The notes under the pieces: generated by a model
What the model was told of the DNA's origin: nothing
The model's input: the letters and a program-made list of their open reading frames with translations, nothing else
The model's database searches: none
NCBI RefSeq assembly: GCF_003254565.1
Contig: NZ_QJRI01000179.1
Coordinates: 186,001 to 250,000 of the forward strand
DNA: 64,000 bases
Reading direction: 5' to 3'
DNA from: Flavobacterium nitrogenifigens
GTDB lineage: Bacteria; Bacteroidota; Bacteroidia; Flavobacteriales; Flavobacteriaceae
In this document: positions 34,922-44,288 of the stretch, one piece after another
How positions within the stretch are numbered: position 1 is the first letter of the stretch
How the letters are laid out: each line of letters opens with the position of its first letter
Translations under genes and position numbers: made by a program

Positions 34922-36556
34922 ATGAGTCATATAAAACCTCTTAAATTATCTGCTTTTGCATTGCTTGTTTTAGCAGGATGTAGCGCTACAGTTCAAGCGC
35001 AGGTTTCTACTTCAAAGGAGTTTATTACAGCGCCGGCAGCAGTTGTAAAAAAAGCGCCTGTTAGCGAAAATGAATTAAAAAGATGGAGCCATCTTGATTT
35101 AATAAAAGATTCTATTCCAGGAATGAGCGTTGATAGAGCTTATGCTGAATTACTGCAAGGTAAGAAAGGGCAGAAAGTAATCGTGGGAATTGTAGATTCA
35201 GGTGTCGATATCGAGCACGAAGACCTACAGGGAATGATCTGGACCAATAAGAAAGAAATTCCAGGAAACGGAATCGATGATGATAAAAACGGATTTATCG
35301 ATGATGTTCACGGATGGAATTTCTTAGGAAATTCGGTTCATGAAAACCTAGAAATGACTCGTATCGTTAAAAAAGGTGACGATGGTTCTGCTCAATATAA
35401 AGCAGCTTTGGCGCAATACACAGAGAAGTATGAAAAAGCGTTAAAAGACAAAGATCAGGTAGATTTTTTACTTGATGTTCACAACACGATCAAAAAAGAA
35501 CTTAATAAAACAACATATAAAATCGAAGATTTAAGCACTATTACTTCAACAGACCCAAAAGTGGCAAGAAGTAAAATGATTATGACTCAGATTTTTACAA
35601 ATGCAGGTTCAACTTTTGATCCAGAAGCAGATTTTGGAGAATACAAAGAACAAGTTTACGATCAGTTGGATTACAATTTGAATAAAGATTATGACGGAAG
35701 AAAAATTGTAGGCGACAATCCAGAAGACATTAAAAACAATCATTATGGTAACAATGTTGTTTTTGGTCCAGATAAAGAAAAAGCACTTCACGGAACTCAC
35801 GTTGCTGGAATTATTGCTCAAGTTCGTGGAAATAACTTAGGTGGAGACGGAGTAGCGGAAAACGTTGAAATTTTAACTGTTAGAGCCGTTCCAGATGGAG
35901 ACGAATATGATAAAGACATTGCTTTGGGAATTCGTTATGCAGTTGACAATGGAGCAAAAGTAATCAACGGAAGTTTTGGAAAAAGTTTTTCTCCACACAA
36001 ACAATGGGTTTATGATGCTATTAAGTATGCAGCTAAAAAAGACGTTTTAATTGTTCACGCGGCTGGTAATGATGGTTACAACATTGATGAAGCTAAAAAC
36101 ATCAATTATCCAAACGACTCTGAAGACAACGTAAAAGAGTTTGCAGATAATTTGATCACAATTGGAGCGATTAATAAATCTTATGGCGAAAATGTTGTGG
36201 CGCCATTCTCTAACTTCGGGAAAATAAACGTAGACGTTTTTGCTCCAGGAGAAGAAATCTATGCAACAGTGCCAAATAATAAATACAAATACCTGCAAGG
36301 AACATCAATGGCATCTCCAAATGCGGCAGGTGTTGCCGCTTTGATTCGTTCTTACTATCCAAAATTAAAAGCAGCTCAGGTTAAAAAGATTTTAATGGAC
36401 TCTGGAGTGGCACTTCCTTCAATGATTGTTTTGGGTGAAAGTGAAAATCCAGACGAAAAACCAAAAGCGGTTTCTTCTGTAGAATCATCAAGAACAGCTA
36501 AGATGGTAAATGCTTACAACGCTTTATTGATGGCTGAAAAGATGTCTAAAAAATAA
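34922..36556 (+). CDS. S8 family serine peptidase (subtilase), lipoprotein
   Basis: A 544-residue subtilase with a lipoprotein-type signal (FALLVLAGCSATVQAQ). The catalytic Asp lies in VGIVDSGVDIEHEDLQG (about residue 90), the His in LHGTHVAGIIAQVRG (about 290) and the Ser in LQGTSMASPNAAGVAALI (about 461). The oxyanion Asn is in VHAAGNDGYN. The Asp-His spacing of ~200 residues is much longer than in classical subtilisins; the insert is charged and helical (QYTEKYEKALKDKDQVDFLLD). Flavobacterial subtilases with this insert are frequent and probably degrade or process proteins at the cell envelope. No T9SS domain is present. Confidence 0.92.
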   Translation: MSHIKPLKLSAFALLVLAGCSATVQAQVSTSKEFITAPAAVVKKAPVSENELKRWSHLDLIKDSIPGMSVDRAYAELLQGKKGQKVIVGIVDSGVDIEHEDLQGMIWTNKKEIPGNGIDDDKNGFIDDVHGWNFLGNSVHENLEMTRIVKKGDDGSAQYKAALAQYTEKYEKALKDKDQVDFLLDVHNTIKKELNKTTYKIEDLSTITSTDPKVARSKMIMTQIFTNAGSTFDPEADFGEYKEQVYDQLDYNLNKDYDGRKIVGDNPEDIKNNHYGNNVVFGPDKEKALHGTHVAGIIAQVRGNNLGGDGVAENVEILTVRAVPDGDEYDKDIALGIRYAVDNGAKVINGSFGKSFSPHKQWVYDAIKYAAKKDVLIVHAAGNDGYNIDEAKNINYPNDSEDNVKEFADNLITIGAINKSYGENVVAPFSNFGKINVDVFAPGEEIYATVPNNKYKYLQGTSMASPNAAGVAALIRSYYPKLKAAQVKKILMDSGVALPSMIVLGESENPDEKPKAVSSVESSRTAKMVNAYNALLMAEKMSKK

Positions 36557-36577
36557 ACAATAATACACTATTAATCC

Positions 36578-36603
36578 AATGGAAGAGTTCGCGCTCTTCC
36601 ATT
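36578..36603 (+). terminator. Terminator between subtilase and M1 peptidase genes
   Basis: AATGGAAGAG (36578-36587) pairs with CTCTTCCATT (36594-36603), followed by T-rich sequence. An in-frame ATG inside the stem at 36579 is not the true start of the next gene. Confidence 0.65.
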
Positions 36604-36620
36604 TTCTATTACATATTAAC

Positions 36621-38501
36621 ATGCGAAAAATTATTTTACTTTCTTTCCTAAGCTTAGGTTTTAATTCGGCTTTTGCACAAAGCGCCCCATATTGGCAGCA
36701 GCATGCTGACTATAAAATGGAGGTTTCGATGGATGTAAAAAACTATCAGTACAAAGGAAAACAAGAATTGGTTTATACCAACAACTCTTCTGATACTCTA
36801 AAAAAAGTATTTTATCATTTGTTTCCAAACGCATTTCAACCAGGAAGCGAAATGGATGCACGTCTTCATTTTATTAAAGATCCAGACGGAAGAATGGTAA
36901 ACAAAGTAAAACAAGCTGACGGAAAAGAAGTAAAACAAAGCCGTATTGAAACTTTAAAACCTAACGAAATTGGGTATTTAAAAATTGCAAATTTCAAACA
37001 AGATGGAGTTACTGCTCAAACAAGAGTTTCAGGAACAATCTTAGAAGTGACTTTGGCAAAACCAATCCTTCCAAATTCTAAAACCACTTTTACATTAGAT
37101 TTTGACGGACAAGTGCCGGTACAAATTCGTCGTTCAGGAAGAAACAATTCTGAAGGAGTAGAACTTTCTATGTCACAATGGTATCCAAAATTGGCCGAAT
37201 TTGATTTTGAAGGATGGCACGCAGATCCTTACATCGCAAGAGAATTTCACGGTGTTTGGGGTAATTTTGATGTAAAAATTACTATCGATAAAGATTACAC
37301 CATTGGTGGTTCTGGATATTTGCAAGAAAAAAATTCTATTGGTCACGGTTACCAAGATGCAGGTGTAACAGTTACATATCCTAAAAAAGCAAAAACATTG
37401 ACATGGCATTTTATTGCACCAAATGTTCACGATTTTACGTGGGCTGCTGATAAAGAATATACGCATGATATTGTAAAAGGACCAAACGATGTTGATTTGC
37501 ATTTCTTTTACAAAAACAACGAAAAAACGACTGCAAACTGGAAACAGTTAGAGCCTTTAATGGTTAAAGTAATGGATTATTACAACCAAAGAGTAGGAGC
37601 GTATCCATACAAACAATATTCATTTATTCAAGGTGGAGACGGTGGAATGGAGTATGCAATGTGTACTTTAATGCTAGGAAACGGAACTCTTGAAGGAATT
37701 CTTGGAACAGCAACGCACGAATTAGGGCACTCTTGGTTTCAACACATTTTGGCTTCAAATGAATCAAAACACCCTTGGATGGATGAAGGTTTTACAACTT
37801 ACATCGAAGACAGTGCTTTGAACGAATTAAAAGGAGACAAAAAAGAAGTAAATCCTTTTATAGGAAATTATAAAGCGTATTACAGTTTAGTAAATTCTGG
37901 TAAAGAACAGCCACAAACAACTCATGGAGATCGTTATGATGAGAACCGTCCGTACAGTATTTCTTCTTATGTAAAAGGAAGCCTTTTTCTTTCTCAATTA
38001 GAATATGTAATCGGAAAAGAGAACGTTGATGCGACTTTAAAAAGATATTTCAACGATTTCAAATTCAAACACCCAACTCCAAACGATATCAAAAGAACCG
38101 CAGAAAGAGTTTCTGGAGCGGAGTTAGATTGGTATTTAATAGATTGGACACAAACCTTAAATACAATCGATTACGGAATTAAGGATGTAGCTGACAATGC
38201 AGGAAAAACAACTGTTTCTTTAGAAAGAATTGGAAGAATGCCAATGCCAATCGATTTGAAAGTAGATTATACTGACGGAACATCTGAGACATTCTATATT
38301 CCGTTAAGAATGATGAACTTCATTAAACCAAACCCAAATCCAAACGAAAAGAGAACAGTTTTAGAAGACTGGGCTTGGGCACAGCAAAACTATAGTTTTA
38401 CAATCGACAAAAACAAAACGTCAATTAAAAAAATCACGATCGATCCAAGCGGATTAATGGCTGACGTAAAACAGACAAATAATGTTTTTGAAGTGAAATA
38501 A
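36621..38501 (+). CDS. M1 family metallopeptidase
   Basis: A 626-residue zinc aminopeptidase-like protein. The start at 36621 gives the signal peptide MRKIILLSFLSLGFNSAFAQ. The N-terminal beta domain (YKMEVSMDVKNYQYKGKQELVYTNNS) precedes the thermolysin-like domain with GGDGGMEYAMCTL (the GxMEN-like substrate motif). HELGHSWFQH lies at about residue 366 and the second zinc-ligand Glu in WMDEGFTTYIED. The TRP-like helix region ends in YLIDWTQTLNTIDY. It is predicted to trim N-terminal residues from peptides in the periplasm or outside. The next downstream element is a strong terminator, which is also the left border of the effector island. Confidence 0.92.
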   Translation: MRKIILLSFLSLGFNSAFAQSAPYWQQHADYKMEVSMDVKNYQYKGKQELVYTNNSSDTLKKVFYHLFPNAFQPGSEMDARLHFIKDPDGRMVNKVKQADGKEVKQSRIETLKPNEIGYLKIANFKQDGVTAQTRVSGTILEVTLAKPILPNSKTTFTLDFDGQVPVQIRRSGRNNSEGVELSMSQWYPKLAEFDFEGWHADPYIAREFHGVWGNFDVKITIDKDYTIGGSGYLQEKNSIGHGYQDAGVTVTYPKKAKTLTWHFIAPNVHDFTWAADKEYTHDIVKGPNDVDLHFFYKNNEKTTANWKQLEPLMVKVMDYYNQRVGAYPYKQYSFIQGGDGGMEYAMCTLMLGNGTLEGILGTATHELGHSWFQHILASNESKHPWMDEGFTTYIEDSALNELKGDKKEVNPFIGNYKAYYSLVNSGKEQPQTTHGDRYDENRPYSISSYVKGSLFLSQLEYVIGKENVDATLKRYFNDFKFKHPTPNDIKRTAERVSGAELDWYLIDWTQTLNTIDYGIKDVADNAGKTTVSLERIGRMPMPIDLKVDYTDGTSETFYIPLRMMNFIKPNPNPNEKRTVLEDWAWAQQNYSFTIDKNKTSIKKITIDPSGLMADVKQTNNVFEVK

Positions 38502-38520
38502 AGATTTCCAATCTCAAACA

Positions 38521-38562
38521 AAAAAAAATCCAAAGCAGGTTTCTGGCTTTGGATTTTTTTTT
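38521..38562 (+). terminator. Terminator of the M1 peptidase gene; left copy of island-flanking direct repeat
   Basis: An A-run, the stem AATCCAAAGC / GCTTTGGATT (38527-38536 with 38546-38555) and nine T residues. About 41 bases are identical to 49293-49332, with only the length of the A and T runs differing. Confidence 0.85.
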
Positions 38563-38696
38563 GTTTTAAAACGACCAAATTATAGGCATTAACTTACAAC
38601 GCTAGCCTTATTTTGTTATAAAAATATCCTTTTGTGGCTAAAGAACTTAGTAATCGATGCATACTTTTAATTGTTAATCTTTTTAATGATTTAAAA

Positions 38697-38981
38697 ATGA
38701 GCATAGAGCAAAAGTATAAGTTTAAAATTCTACATAAAATTAATCACGAACTTTTTGATAGAAAACTAGAATCCCAATGTACATACGAAATTGAAATTGT
38801 GGAATACTCTAATTCTAGAATTGAAATAAAGCGCAAAAAATTTAAAGTTAATGATAAAAAAGTAACCTCAAAGTTTGAGAATATAGCACATACTTATAAT
38901 GATGTGCTTTTTCCGGTTTTGTTTGAGATAAGAGGCGGAAATTTTTTTTGGCAAATTATAATGAAATTTCAAAACGGTTAA
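38697..38981 (+). CDS. N-terminal part of a frameshifted island gene of unknown function
   Basis: A 95-residue reading frame beginning MSIEQKYKFKILHKINHELFDRK; I prefer this ATG over one 21 codons upstream. It ends shortly after an eight-T run at 38942-38949. Adding one T would join it in frame to the next reading frame (38948-39484) to give a protein of ~262 residues without signal peptide or recognised domain. The position directly before a PAAR-like effector gene would suit an adaptor or chaperone for effector loading, but nothing in the sequence proves this. It may be a pseudogene, a slippage-regulated gene or a base error. Confidence 0.5.
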   Translation: MSIEQKYKFKILHKINHELFDRKLESQCTYEIEIVEYSNSRIEIKRKKFKVNDKKVTSKFENIAHTYNDVLFPVLFEIRGGNFFWQIIMKFQNG

Positions 38982-39484
38982 TCCACACAGACAAAGAATT
39001 AAAGCTTAAACATGAGGGAGCAGGACTAGAATATATTCGTGCAGCGTTTTTCGAAAAAGCGGCAAAAGATTGTTGTGCAATGGTAAATTATATGCATTCC
39101 TTTGGCTTGATAAGCATTTTGCGGCTTTGTTTAGAAAAACCAGAAAATAACAATGATTACCATTTTAGCTGGCATGTTCTTCCATTAGACACTGAAGTTT
39201 TTTGGAAAGGCAGAAAAAGCTTTAATCCTGAATCAAATATTTTACAGTATAAGGGAGAAAGTAACAAAGATAAAGCACTATTTAATGTTGTCAAAACAGC
39301 AGGAAATAATTATCAGTATCCAGATAAAGTAACTGATGAAGAATCTGTAATTACTGCTACTATTAAGCACGAAACGCAATATAAGACTACTCAGTTTGAT
39401 TTTACTATTTCAGAAACAGAGATAAAAATCAATAACTCATATTTTAAATATAGAGAAAATTTAATTCTAACCAGAAAAGAATAA
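38948..39484 (+). CDS. C-terminal part of the frameshifted island gene
   Basis: A frame of ~178 residues starting at a TTG in the T-run region (LANYNEISKRLIHTDKELKLKHEGAGLEYIRAAFF), overlapping the previous frame. The sequence is mixed alpha/beta (FSWHVLPLDTEVFWKGRKSF, TTQFDFTISETEIKINNSYFKYRENL) with no recognised family. It shares the +1 frameshift interpretation of the previous entry: the two frames read best as one gene. It ends 110 bases before the LysM-DUF4280 effector gene. Confidence 0.5.
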   Translation: MANYNEISKRLIHTDKELKLKHEGAGLEYIRAAFFEKAAKDCCAMVNYMHSFGLISILRLCLEKPENNNDYHFSWHVLPLDTEVFWKGRKSFNPESNILQYKGESNKDKALFNVVKTAGNNYQYPDKVTDEESVITATIKHETQYKTTQFDFTISETEIKINNSYFKYRENLILTRKE

Positions 39485-39594
39485 AAATATGGATAAGACT
39501 AATAGAAAATGAAAATTTAGAGTAGGTCCAAATGTTTACTATAGATCAAATAAAGAAACCGTCTAGATGTCTGCCATTAATAAAAAACAAGACC

Positions 39595-42500
39595 ATGAAT
39601 AATTCAATACCGTATTTAGTAAAAAAAGGAGATACTTTGCAAAGTATTGCCAATGAGTTGGGAATAGACAATCCTCTAGATTTACGCCATTATCATAACA
39701 TGAATGCCGGAATAAAGGACGGAATTGGATCAGAACCTTCTGTAGGGAAAACACTCTTAACGCCACCACAAGATGAGATTGTAGCCATAAATAAAAAAAA
39801 TGAAGAGAGGCAAAAAGTTGTAAAAGCTGATAGCGAAAAAGAAGAAGAGAAAAAACAGCAGGAACAAGAGAAAGAACAGCAAAAACAGCAGCAAGAACAA
39901 GAAAAACAAAAAGAAGTCGAAAAAAACGCTCACGACAATAAATTTTTTGTTGTACATGGAGGTCTATGCTGTTGCAATAAAGCAGAAAACCCAAAACAGA
40001 CAGCCAAATTATTGGTTACTTCCCACAACAAAGTAATCTATAATGGCGAGGAAGGTAAATTTACAGCTACTGAGGTCGATAAGACTTTTGATCCAGCTGC
40101 TGCCACTTTTGGCAAATGCACCCTAAAACCATCTTCGGGAGGTAACCAGCCTTGTGCATTGGCGCCCGCACCAAAATGGACAAAAGTCTACGATAAAACA
40201 AGTATTTTTGGAAATAAAGTACTTACCGAAATTTCGACATTACAGTGTACCGTTGGGGGCAAAATAGAAGTTGTGAAGTCTGGGCAGACTGATATGATTA
40301 TGAAAGAGCATGCCGAGAATACAAACCTCGCTGCACTTGCACTTATAAACCCCGCTGTAAAAATGCCTGTTCTAGAAACCGCTTACCCGAGTGTTTCTAA
40401 TATTACCTTAAAAAACCTTAAGAACATACCCGACTTTAAACCAGTATCATCAAGTGATACAAAAAATGTCGAAAGAGTTACCATACGCCAAAATGAAGAA
40501 TGTACTTTTTTGGCAAAAATAAAAAAAGGAAATGTAAACCTAACTTCGTGGGTTATTTACGATGGTTTTACAGGCGACAAAGACAAACGATTATTTACAG
40601 AAGAACAACTGGGAACCAGTTTTAAATATACATTCTCAACACTAGGTAAATATCGTATTGAGGGGTACGGGAAACCCAAAAAAGAAGATTTTGAGGACGG
40701 AAAACACAACAAAAATTATCCAGACTGTTCTCTTGATGTTGAGGTAGCTGTAAATACATTAGACGGAACGGAACTCGTGCCCATTGACGGCGAAAATTTT
40801 GCAAAAATAATTTCAGGTAAAATGCGTCTGAGACAAAATTTTCCAGCCACTTTTAAATCCAAATTTTTAATGCCTCCTACAGATTCTGAACTCGAAAATT
40901 TAAAAATGTACGTTACAGATGCTTTGGGAAATGTGTTGAAGTCTACAAAAATCGAAAACACTGTTTCGTTTACTCCAGAAAATACAAAAGCAAAATATAT
41001 AGTTACGGCGGTTTATAAACTTGATACAGGCGAAGAATCAAGACAAAATTTTACAGGAGAAACCATTACCAATACTGTTTCTGAAATAACACACGATGCA
41101 GCAGTAATAAGGCCTGGCACTCCAATGACTTTTGCTGTTAAAGCAAGCACCTTTAGTCTGTACATTCCAGATGAGCAAGAAGCAATTGCTAAAGAAGTTC
41201 GAGCTGTAAAATGGAACTTAAATGGACGTTTATTGGGTACTGGGAGAAACATAACTATACCAGGTTACGAGTTCATGAAACTAGGAAATTATGTTGTAGA
41301 AGCTTATGTTACATTGGCAAATGCTTACGGACAAAATGCCAAACATGAAAACGACGACTGGCATTTTGAGGTAAAAGAAAATGATGTAATTTCTTTTAGC
41401 TACAATGGTGTTCCTAAAGTAGGTAAAACAACACTTTTAGAAGCGGACCAATTAGTGTTTCCAAAACTGATGGCAAACGAAGTGGTGGTTTGGGATACAG
41501 TAATACCGCATACTATTGCAAGTCAAAATACAATAGCTATAAAACCCCTAAAAGCAGGAAAAGAAATTGTAAAATGCCTTATAAACAGACAGCCAGGCAA
41601 AACTTTGAGCATCGATGTAAAACAAGCAAAAGTGCTGGGAATGATGTTTACAGACAGCAACGGTATAGAGATCGAAAAATCGAGCTGGTACCAAACCGTA
41701 AATATTTGGGTAAAACAAGAACATCTTATAGGCGAAGATCTTGCCATCGAGATTTGGGACAACGATGCCTTTAAAGACGATTACTGCAAAGTAATTAATG
41801 TAAAAAAATATGACGGAAACCTTATCCCATTTACATTAGACAGTTATGTAAAAGGTAAAGCAGGCGATTGGGGAATGCTATATGTAAAAATTGGCGCACC
41901 GCAGTTAAAATTGGCCAATGAGAATAATGTTTTTAAATCTAAAAACCACCTTAACGTAGAAGATAAACGCGAAATCTACTCTGCCCAAATTGGCACACAA
42001 GACGGTAAAGAAAGACATTATCATGTAGACTACAACAAAATAAGTTATTTCTACGGAAAATCACGTGGTATAAAAGCAGGCGAAAAACTTAAACTTACTA
42101 TTTACGAAAAAGGTAAAATGCTTTTTGAAGTTTTAACTCCAGATGTAAAAGTAGACACAAGTGGCGCAATACAAGCAAAATTACAGTGGGATAACATTAG
42201 CCAAAAATTACCTATGCGTACAGTTCATGCCGTTGTGCAGGATAGTGAAAATAAGATTCTGTACGAAGGTAATAAAGTTACCAATGGTGGAGTGGTAATT
42301 ACTAAAAAAAACGCTTTGCTTGGTTTGGCAGAGTATAAGAGTGCTGTTTTGGTTAAGAAGTCTGAGTCTGGGAATAGTTTCGGAACTTGTGTTTGTAGCG
42401 ATAATAATTTGGTTTGGGGGAATAAAATAAATTGCGATGAAAGAAAGAAAGTAATAGAGGTTTCAAAAGTCTTGGGGGTTGATCCTAATTGGCTGATGAC

Positions 42501-43476
42501 GGTTATAGCTTTAGAATCAAATCGAACATTTAGTCCATCTGTTGATAATGGTATTGGTTACGTTGGTTTAATTCAATTTGGAAGAGATGCTGCAGAGCAA
42601 TTAAAAATTACTCAATCTCAATTAGTCAAGATGACTTTCATTGAACAGATGAAATATGTTCAGGAATATTTAATATATGTGAAAAACCATTTTGTAACCA
42701 AGAAAAAATACGAAACACTGGCAGATTTATATTTGGCTGTTTTGTATCCTTCAGTATCGGGGCACGGAAAAGAGCCTAATTTAATAGTTTTAAGCGGTGC
42801 AGCGTATCGCAATAATCCATTATTTTTTAAAGAAAATGGAGAATGGGAATGGGCAACTAAGGTAAATAATAAGGGTAAAGAAATAAAATATAAGAAAGCA
42901 ACAAATCCGGACGGTAATACATATGTTTGGGAGATTGCAATGGTTGCACAAGAAGTCTATACGGAAGGATTAACATTAAAAGAGAATGTTTTTAGATGTA
43001 AAGAAATTATTACAGAAAGAGGAAATTGTTTAGATACATGGGATACAGTAACAAATTCAAGAATTGACAAGCTTCATCCTAAAATAAAATGTTCAGTTAA
43101 AAACTTTATTAATGATGTAGAAAAAACTATGGGAATAAAATTAAGAATAATTCAAGGTTATAGAACTTATGCAGAACAAGATGCCTTATATGCACAACGC
43201 CCAAAAGTTACAAATGCAAAAGGAGGAGAAAGCAATCATAATTTTGGTTTGGCAATTGATGTTGCTGAAATAAAAAATGGCAATATTGATTGGGCAGAAC
43301 AAGAAAATGTTTTGCCTAAAATTGCTCCTATTGGTAAAAAATGGGGTTTTGAATGGGGAGGTGAATGGAAAAGTTTTGTTGATAAGCCTCATTTTGAAAT
43401 GACATTTGGAAAAAAGACTAAAGATTTAAGAGAATTACTTGAAACTTATAAAGATTATACTAAAATCCCTCTATAA
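39595..43476 (+). CDS. LysM-DUF4280 (PAAR-like) effector with lytic transglycosylase and M15 peptidase domains
   Basis: A 1293-residue multidomain protein without signal peptide; the start at MNNSIPYLVKKGDT is chosen because LysM begins there. Order: LysM (~5-50), a Gln/Glu/Lys-rich spacer (~65-115), a DUF4280 PAAR-like tip domain (~120-240, VVHGGLCCCNKAENP ... STLQCTVGGKIEV), several Ig/PKD-like beta domains (~280-760), and a conserved linker (~764-924, VDTSGAIQAKLQWDNISQKL). Then come a lytic-transglycosylase-like domain (~940-1110, catalytic Glu in ALESNRTFSP and GYVGLIQFG) and an M15 zinc peptidase (~1150-1280, QGYRTYAEQD, SNHNFGLAIDV, KPHFEM). It is best read as a T6SS-type effector cleaving peptidoglycan glycan and peptide bonds. 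The next gene is a lipoprotein, the likely immunity factor. Confidence 0.88.
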   Translation: MNNSIPYLVKKGDTLQSIANELGIDNPLDLRHYHNMNAGIKDGIGSEPSVGKTLLTPPQDEIVAINKKNEERQKVVKADSEKEEEKKQQEQEKEQQKQQQEQEKQKEVEKNAHDNKFFVVHGGLCCCNKAENPKQTAKLLVTSHNKVIYNGEEGKFTATEVDKTFDPAAATFGKCTLKPSSGGNQPCALAPAPKWTKVYDKTSIFGNKVLTEISTLQCTVGGKIEVVKSGQTDMIMKEHAENTNLAALALINPAVKMPVLETAYPSVSNITLKNLKNIPDFKPVSSSDTKNVERVTIRQNEECTFLAKIKKGNVNLTSWVIYDGFTGDKDKRLFTEEQLGTSFKYTFSTLGKYRIEGYGKPKKEDFEDGKHNKNYPDCSLDVEVAVNTLDGTELVPIDGENFAKIISGKMRLRQNFPATFKSKFLMPPTDSELENLKMYVTDALGNVLKSTKIENTVSFTPENTKAKYIVTAVYKLDTGEESRQNFTGETITNTVSEITHDAAVIRPGTPMTFAVKASTFSLYIPDEQEAIAKEVRAVKWNLNGRLLGTGRNITIPGYEFMKLGNYVVEAYVTLANAYGQNAKHENDDWHFEVKENDVISFSYNGVPKVGKTTLLEADQLVFPKLMANEVVVWDTVIPHTIASQNTIAIKPLKAGKEIVKCLINRQPGKTLSIDVKQAKVLGMMFTDSNGIEIEKSSWYQTVNIWVKQEHLIGEDLAIEIWDNDAFKDDYCKVINVKKYDGNLIPFTLDSYVKGKAGDWGMLYVKIGAPQLKLANENNVFKSKNHLNVEDKREIYSAQIGTQDGKERHYHVDYNKISYFYGKSRGIKAGEKLKLTIYEKGKMLFEVLTPDVKVDTSGAIQAKLQWDNISQKLPMRTVHAVVQDSENKILYEGNKVTNGGVVITKKNALLGLAEYKSAVLVKKSESGNSFGTCVCSDNNLVWGNKINCDERKKVIEVSKVLGVDPNWLMTVIALESNRTFSPSVDNGIGYVGLIQFGRDAAEQLKITQSQLVKMTFIEQMKYVQEYLIYVKNHFVTKKKYETLADLYLAVLYPSVSGHGKEPNLIVLSGAAYRNNPLFFKENGEWEWATKVNNKGKEIKYKKATNPDGNTYVWEIAMVAQEVYTEGLTLKENVFRCKEIITERGNCLDTWDTVTNSRIDKLHPKIKCSVKNFINDVEKTMGIKLRIIQGYRTYAEQDALYAQRPKVTNAKGGESNHNFGLAIDVAEIKNGNIDWAEQENVLPKIAPIGKKWGFEWGGEWKSFVDKPHFEMTFGKKTKDLRELLETYKDYTKIPL
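41886..42366 (+). repeat. Effector linker repeat, copy 1 (in the full-length effector)
   Basis: From ATTGGCGCACCGCAG to GTTAAGAAGTCTGAG. The first ~170 bases are near-identical to 46720-46890, and the end matches 47160-47195 exactly over ~35 bases. It encodes the constant region just ahead of the variable toxin tip and would serve as homology for tip exchange. Confidence 0.85.
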
Positions 43477-43485
43477 ATAAGAATT

Positions 43486-44280
43486 ATGAATAAAATTAAA
43501 ATTTCAATTTTTTTAATTTGTTTGAATATTTTGTTTTCTTGTAAACATAAAGAACAATTTCAAACTAAAACAGCGATTGTAAAAAAGGATTCTTTATTTC
43601 TAATTAAAGATACAGCTGTATTTGGAGAATCGACCGAAGGAACCGAAGTTAAATTATTTAAACAATTAAATAATAATGATTCAATAATTAAGGTAGAAAC
43701 TTTTGGAGAGATGGGCAATGTAAATTACATATTTACATTTAATAAAAAATTATTAAATGTTGTACATATTACGAATCATTATCAGGAACCTATTTATATA
43801 AATTCAACACCTAAAATATTAAGAAAAGAGAAAGAATCATTAAAGGAATCTAACAAAGATAGATTCACAGATCTTTTCTATGAATATAAAAGCTTTTTTA
43901 TTAAGACAGAAAGCAAAAAAAATAAAGTTTTATTAAGTTCAAAATGGTGTGGAGAATATTCATTTACAATGAATGAAGATAGTGATGATTGGCGAGATAT
44001 GCGTGATATTTCCATTACAATAAATAAAGATTCTGTAACGTATTTAGCAAAAGGATTTCAATTATATGAGTTTTATCGAATTTATGCAATTGAAAAAAAT
44101 GATAGTTTAAAATTGACTTTTGAAAAAGATCTTAATAATGCTAATAGTTGGGCGTTGAAAAAAACTAAAAACTTTGGTGTAATCACATTTGATAGTAAAA
44201 ACTACAATTGGGTAAGTCCATATATTGACATTAATTTTAATGATGGGAAAAAGAATACTTACATTTTAAAGAAAGAATAA
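43486..44280 (+). CDS. Candidate immunity lipoprotein for the M15/transglycosylase effector
   Basis: A 264-residue lipoprotein (MNKIKISIFLICLNILFSCKHKE; lipobox LFSC). It starts 9 bases after the effector stop codon. The mature part appears to have two beta-rich portions: ~30-110 (VKLFKQLNNNDSIIKVETFGEMGNVNYIFTFNK) and ~145-264 (SKWCGEYSFTMNEDSDDWRDM, FDSKNYNWVSPYIDINFND). No family is recognised with certainty; WCGEYSF resembles small beta-barrel lipoproteins near lysozyme-type toxins. Codon use is very AT-rich compared with the linker. The immunity role is inferred from position and predicted periplasmic location, the place where peptidoglycan toxins act. Confidence 0.65.
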   Translation: MNKIKISIFLICLNILFSCKHKEQFQTKTAIVKKDSLFLIKDTAVFGESTEGTEVKLFKQLNNNDSIIKVETFGEMGNVNYIFTFNKKLLNVVHITNHYQEPIYINSTPKILRKEKESLKESNKDRFTDLFYEYKSFFIKTESKKNKVLLSSKWCGEYSFTMNEDSDDWRDMRDISITINKDSVTYLAKGFQLYEFYRIYAIEKNDSLKLTFEKDLNNANSWALKKTKNFGVITFDSKNYNWVSPYIDINFNDGKKNTYILKKE

Positions 44281-44288
44281 ATGTGATC

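Noticed and set aside
36579..36620. Upstream ATG for the M1 peptidase (14 extra codons)
   Set aside because: It lies within a terminator stem and puts non-signal residues before an otherwise perfect signal peptide starting at 36621.
39757..39957. Minus-strand frame rich in Phe and Leu opposite the effector spacer
   Set aside because: It is the reverse reading of the AAA/CAG/GAA-rich DNA encoding the Gln/Lys/Glu spacer. It has no start context and low complexity.
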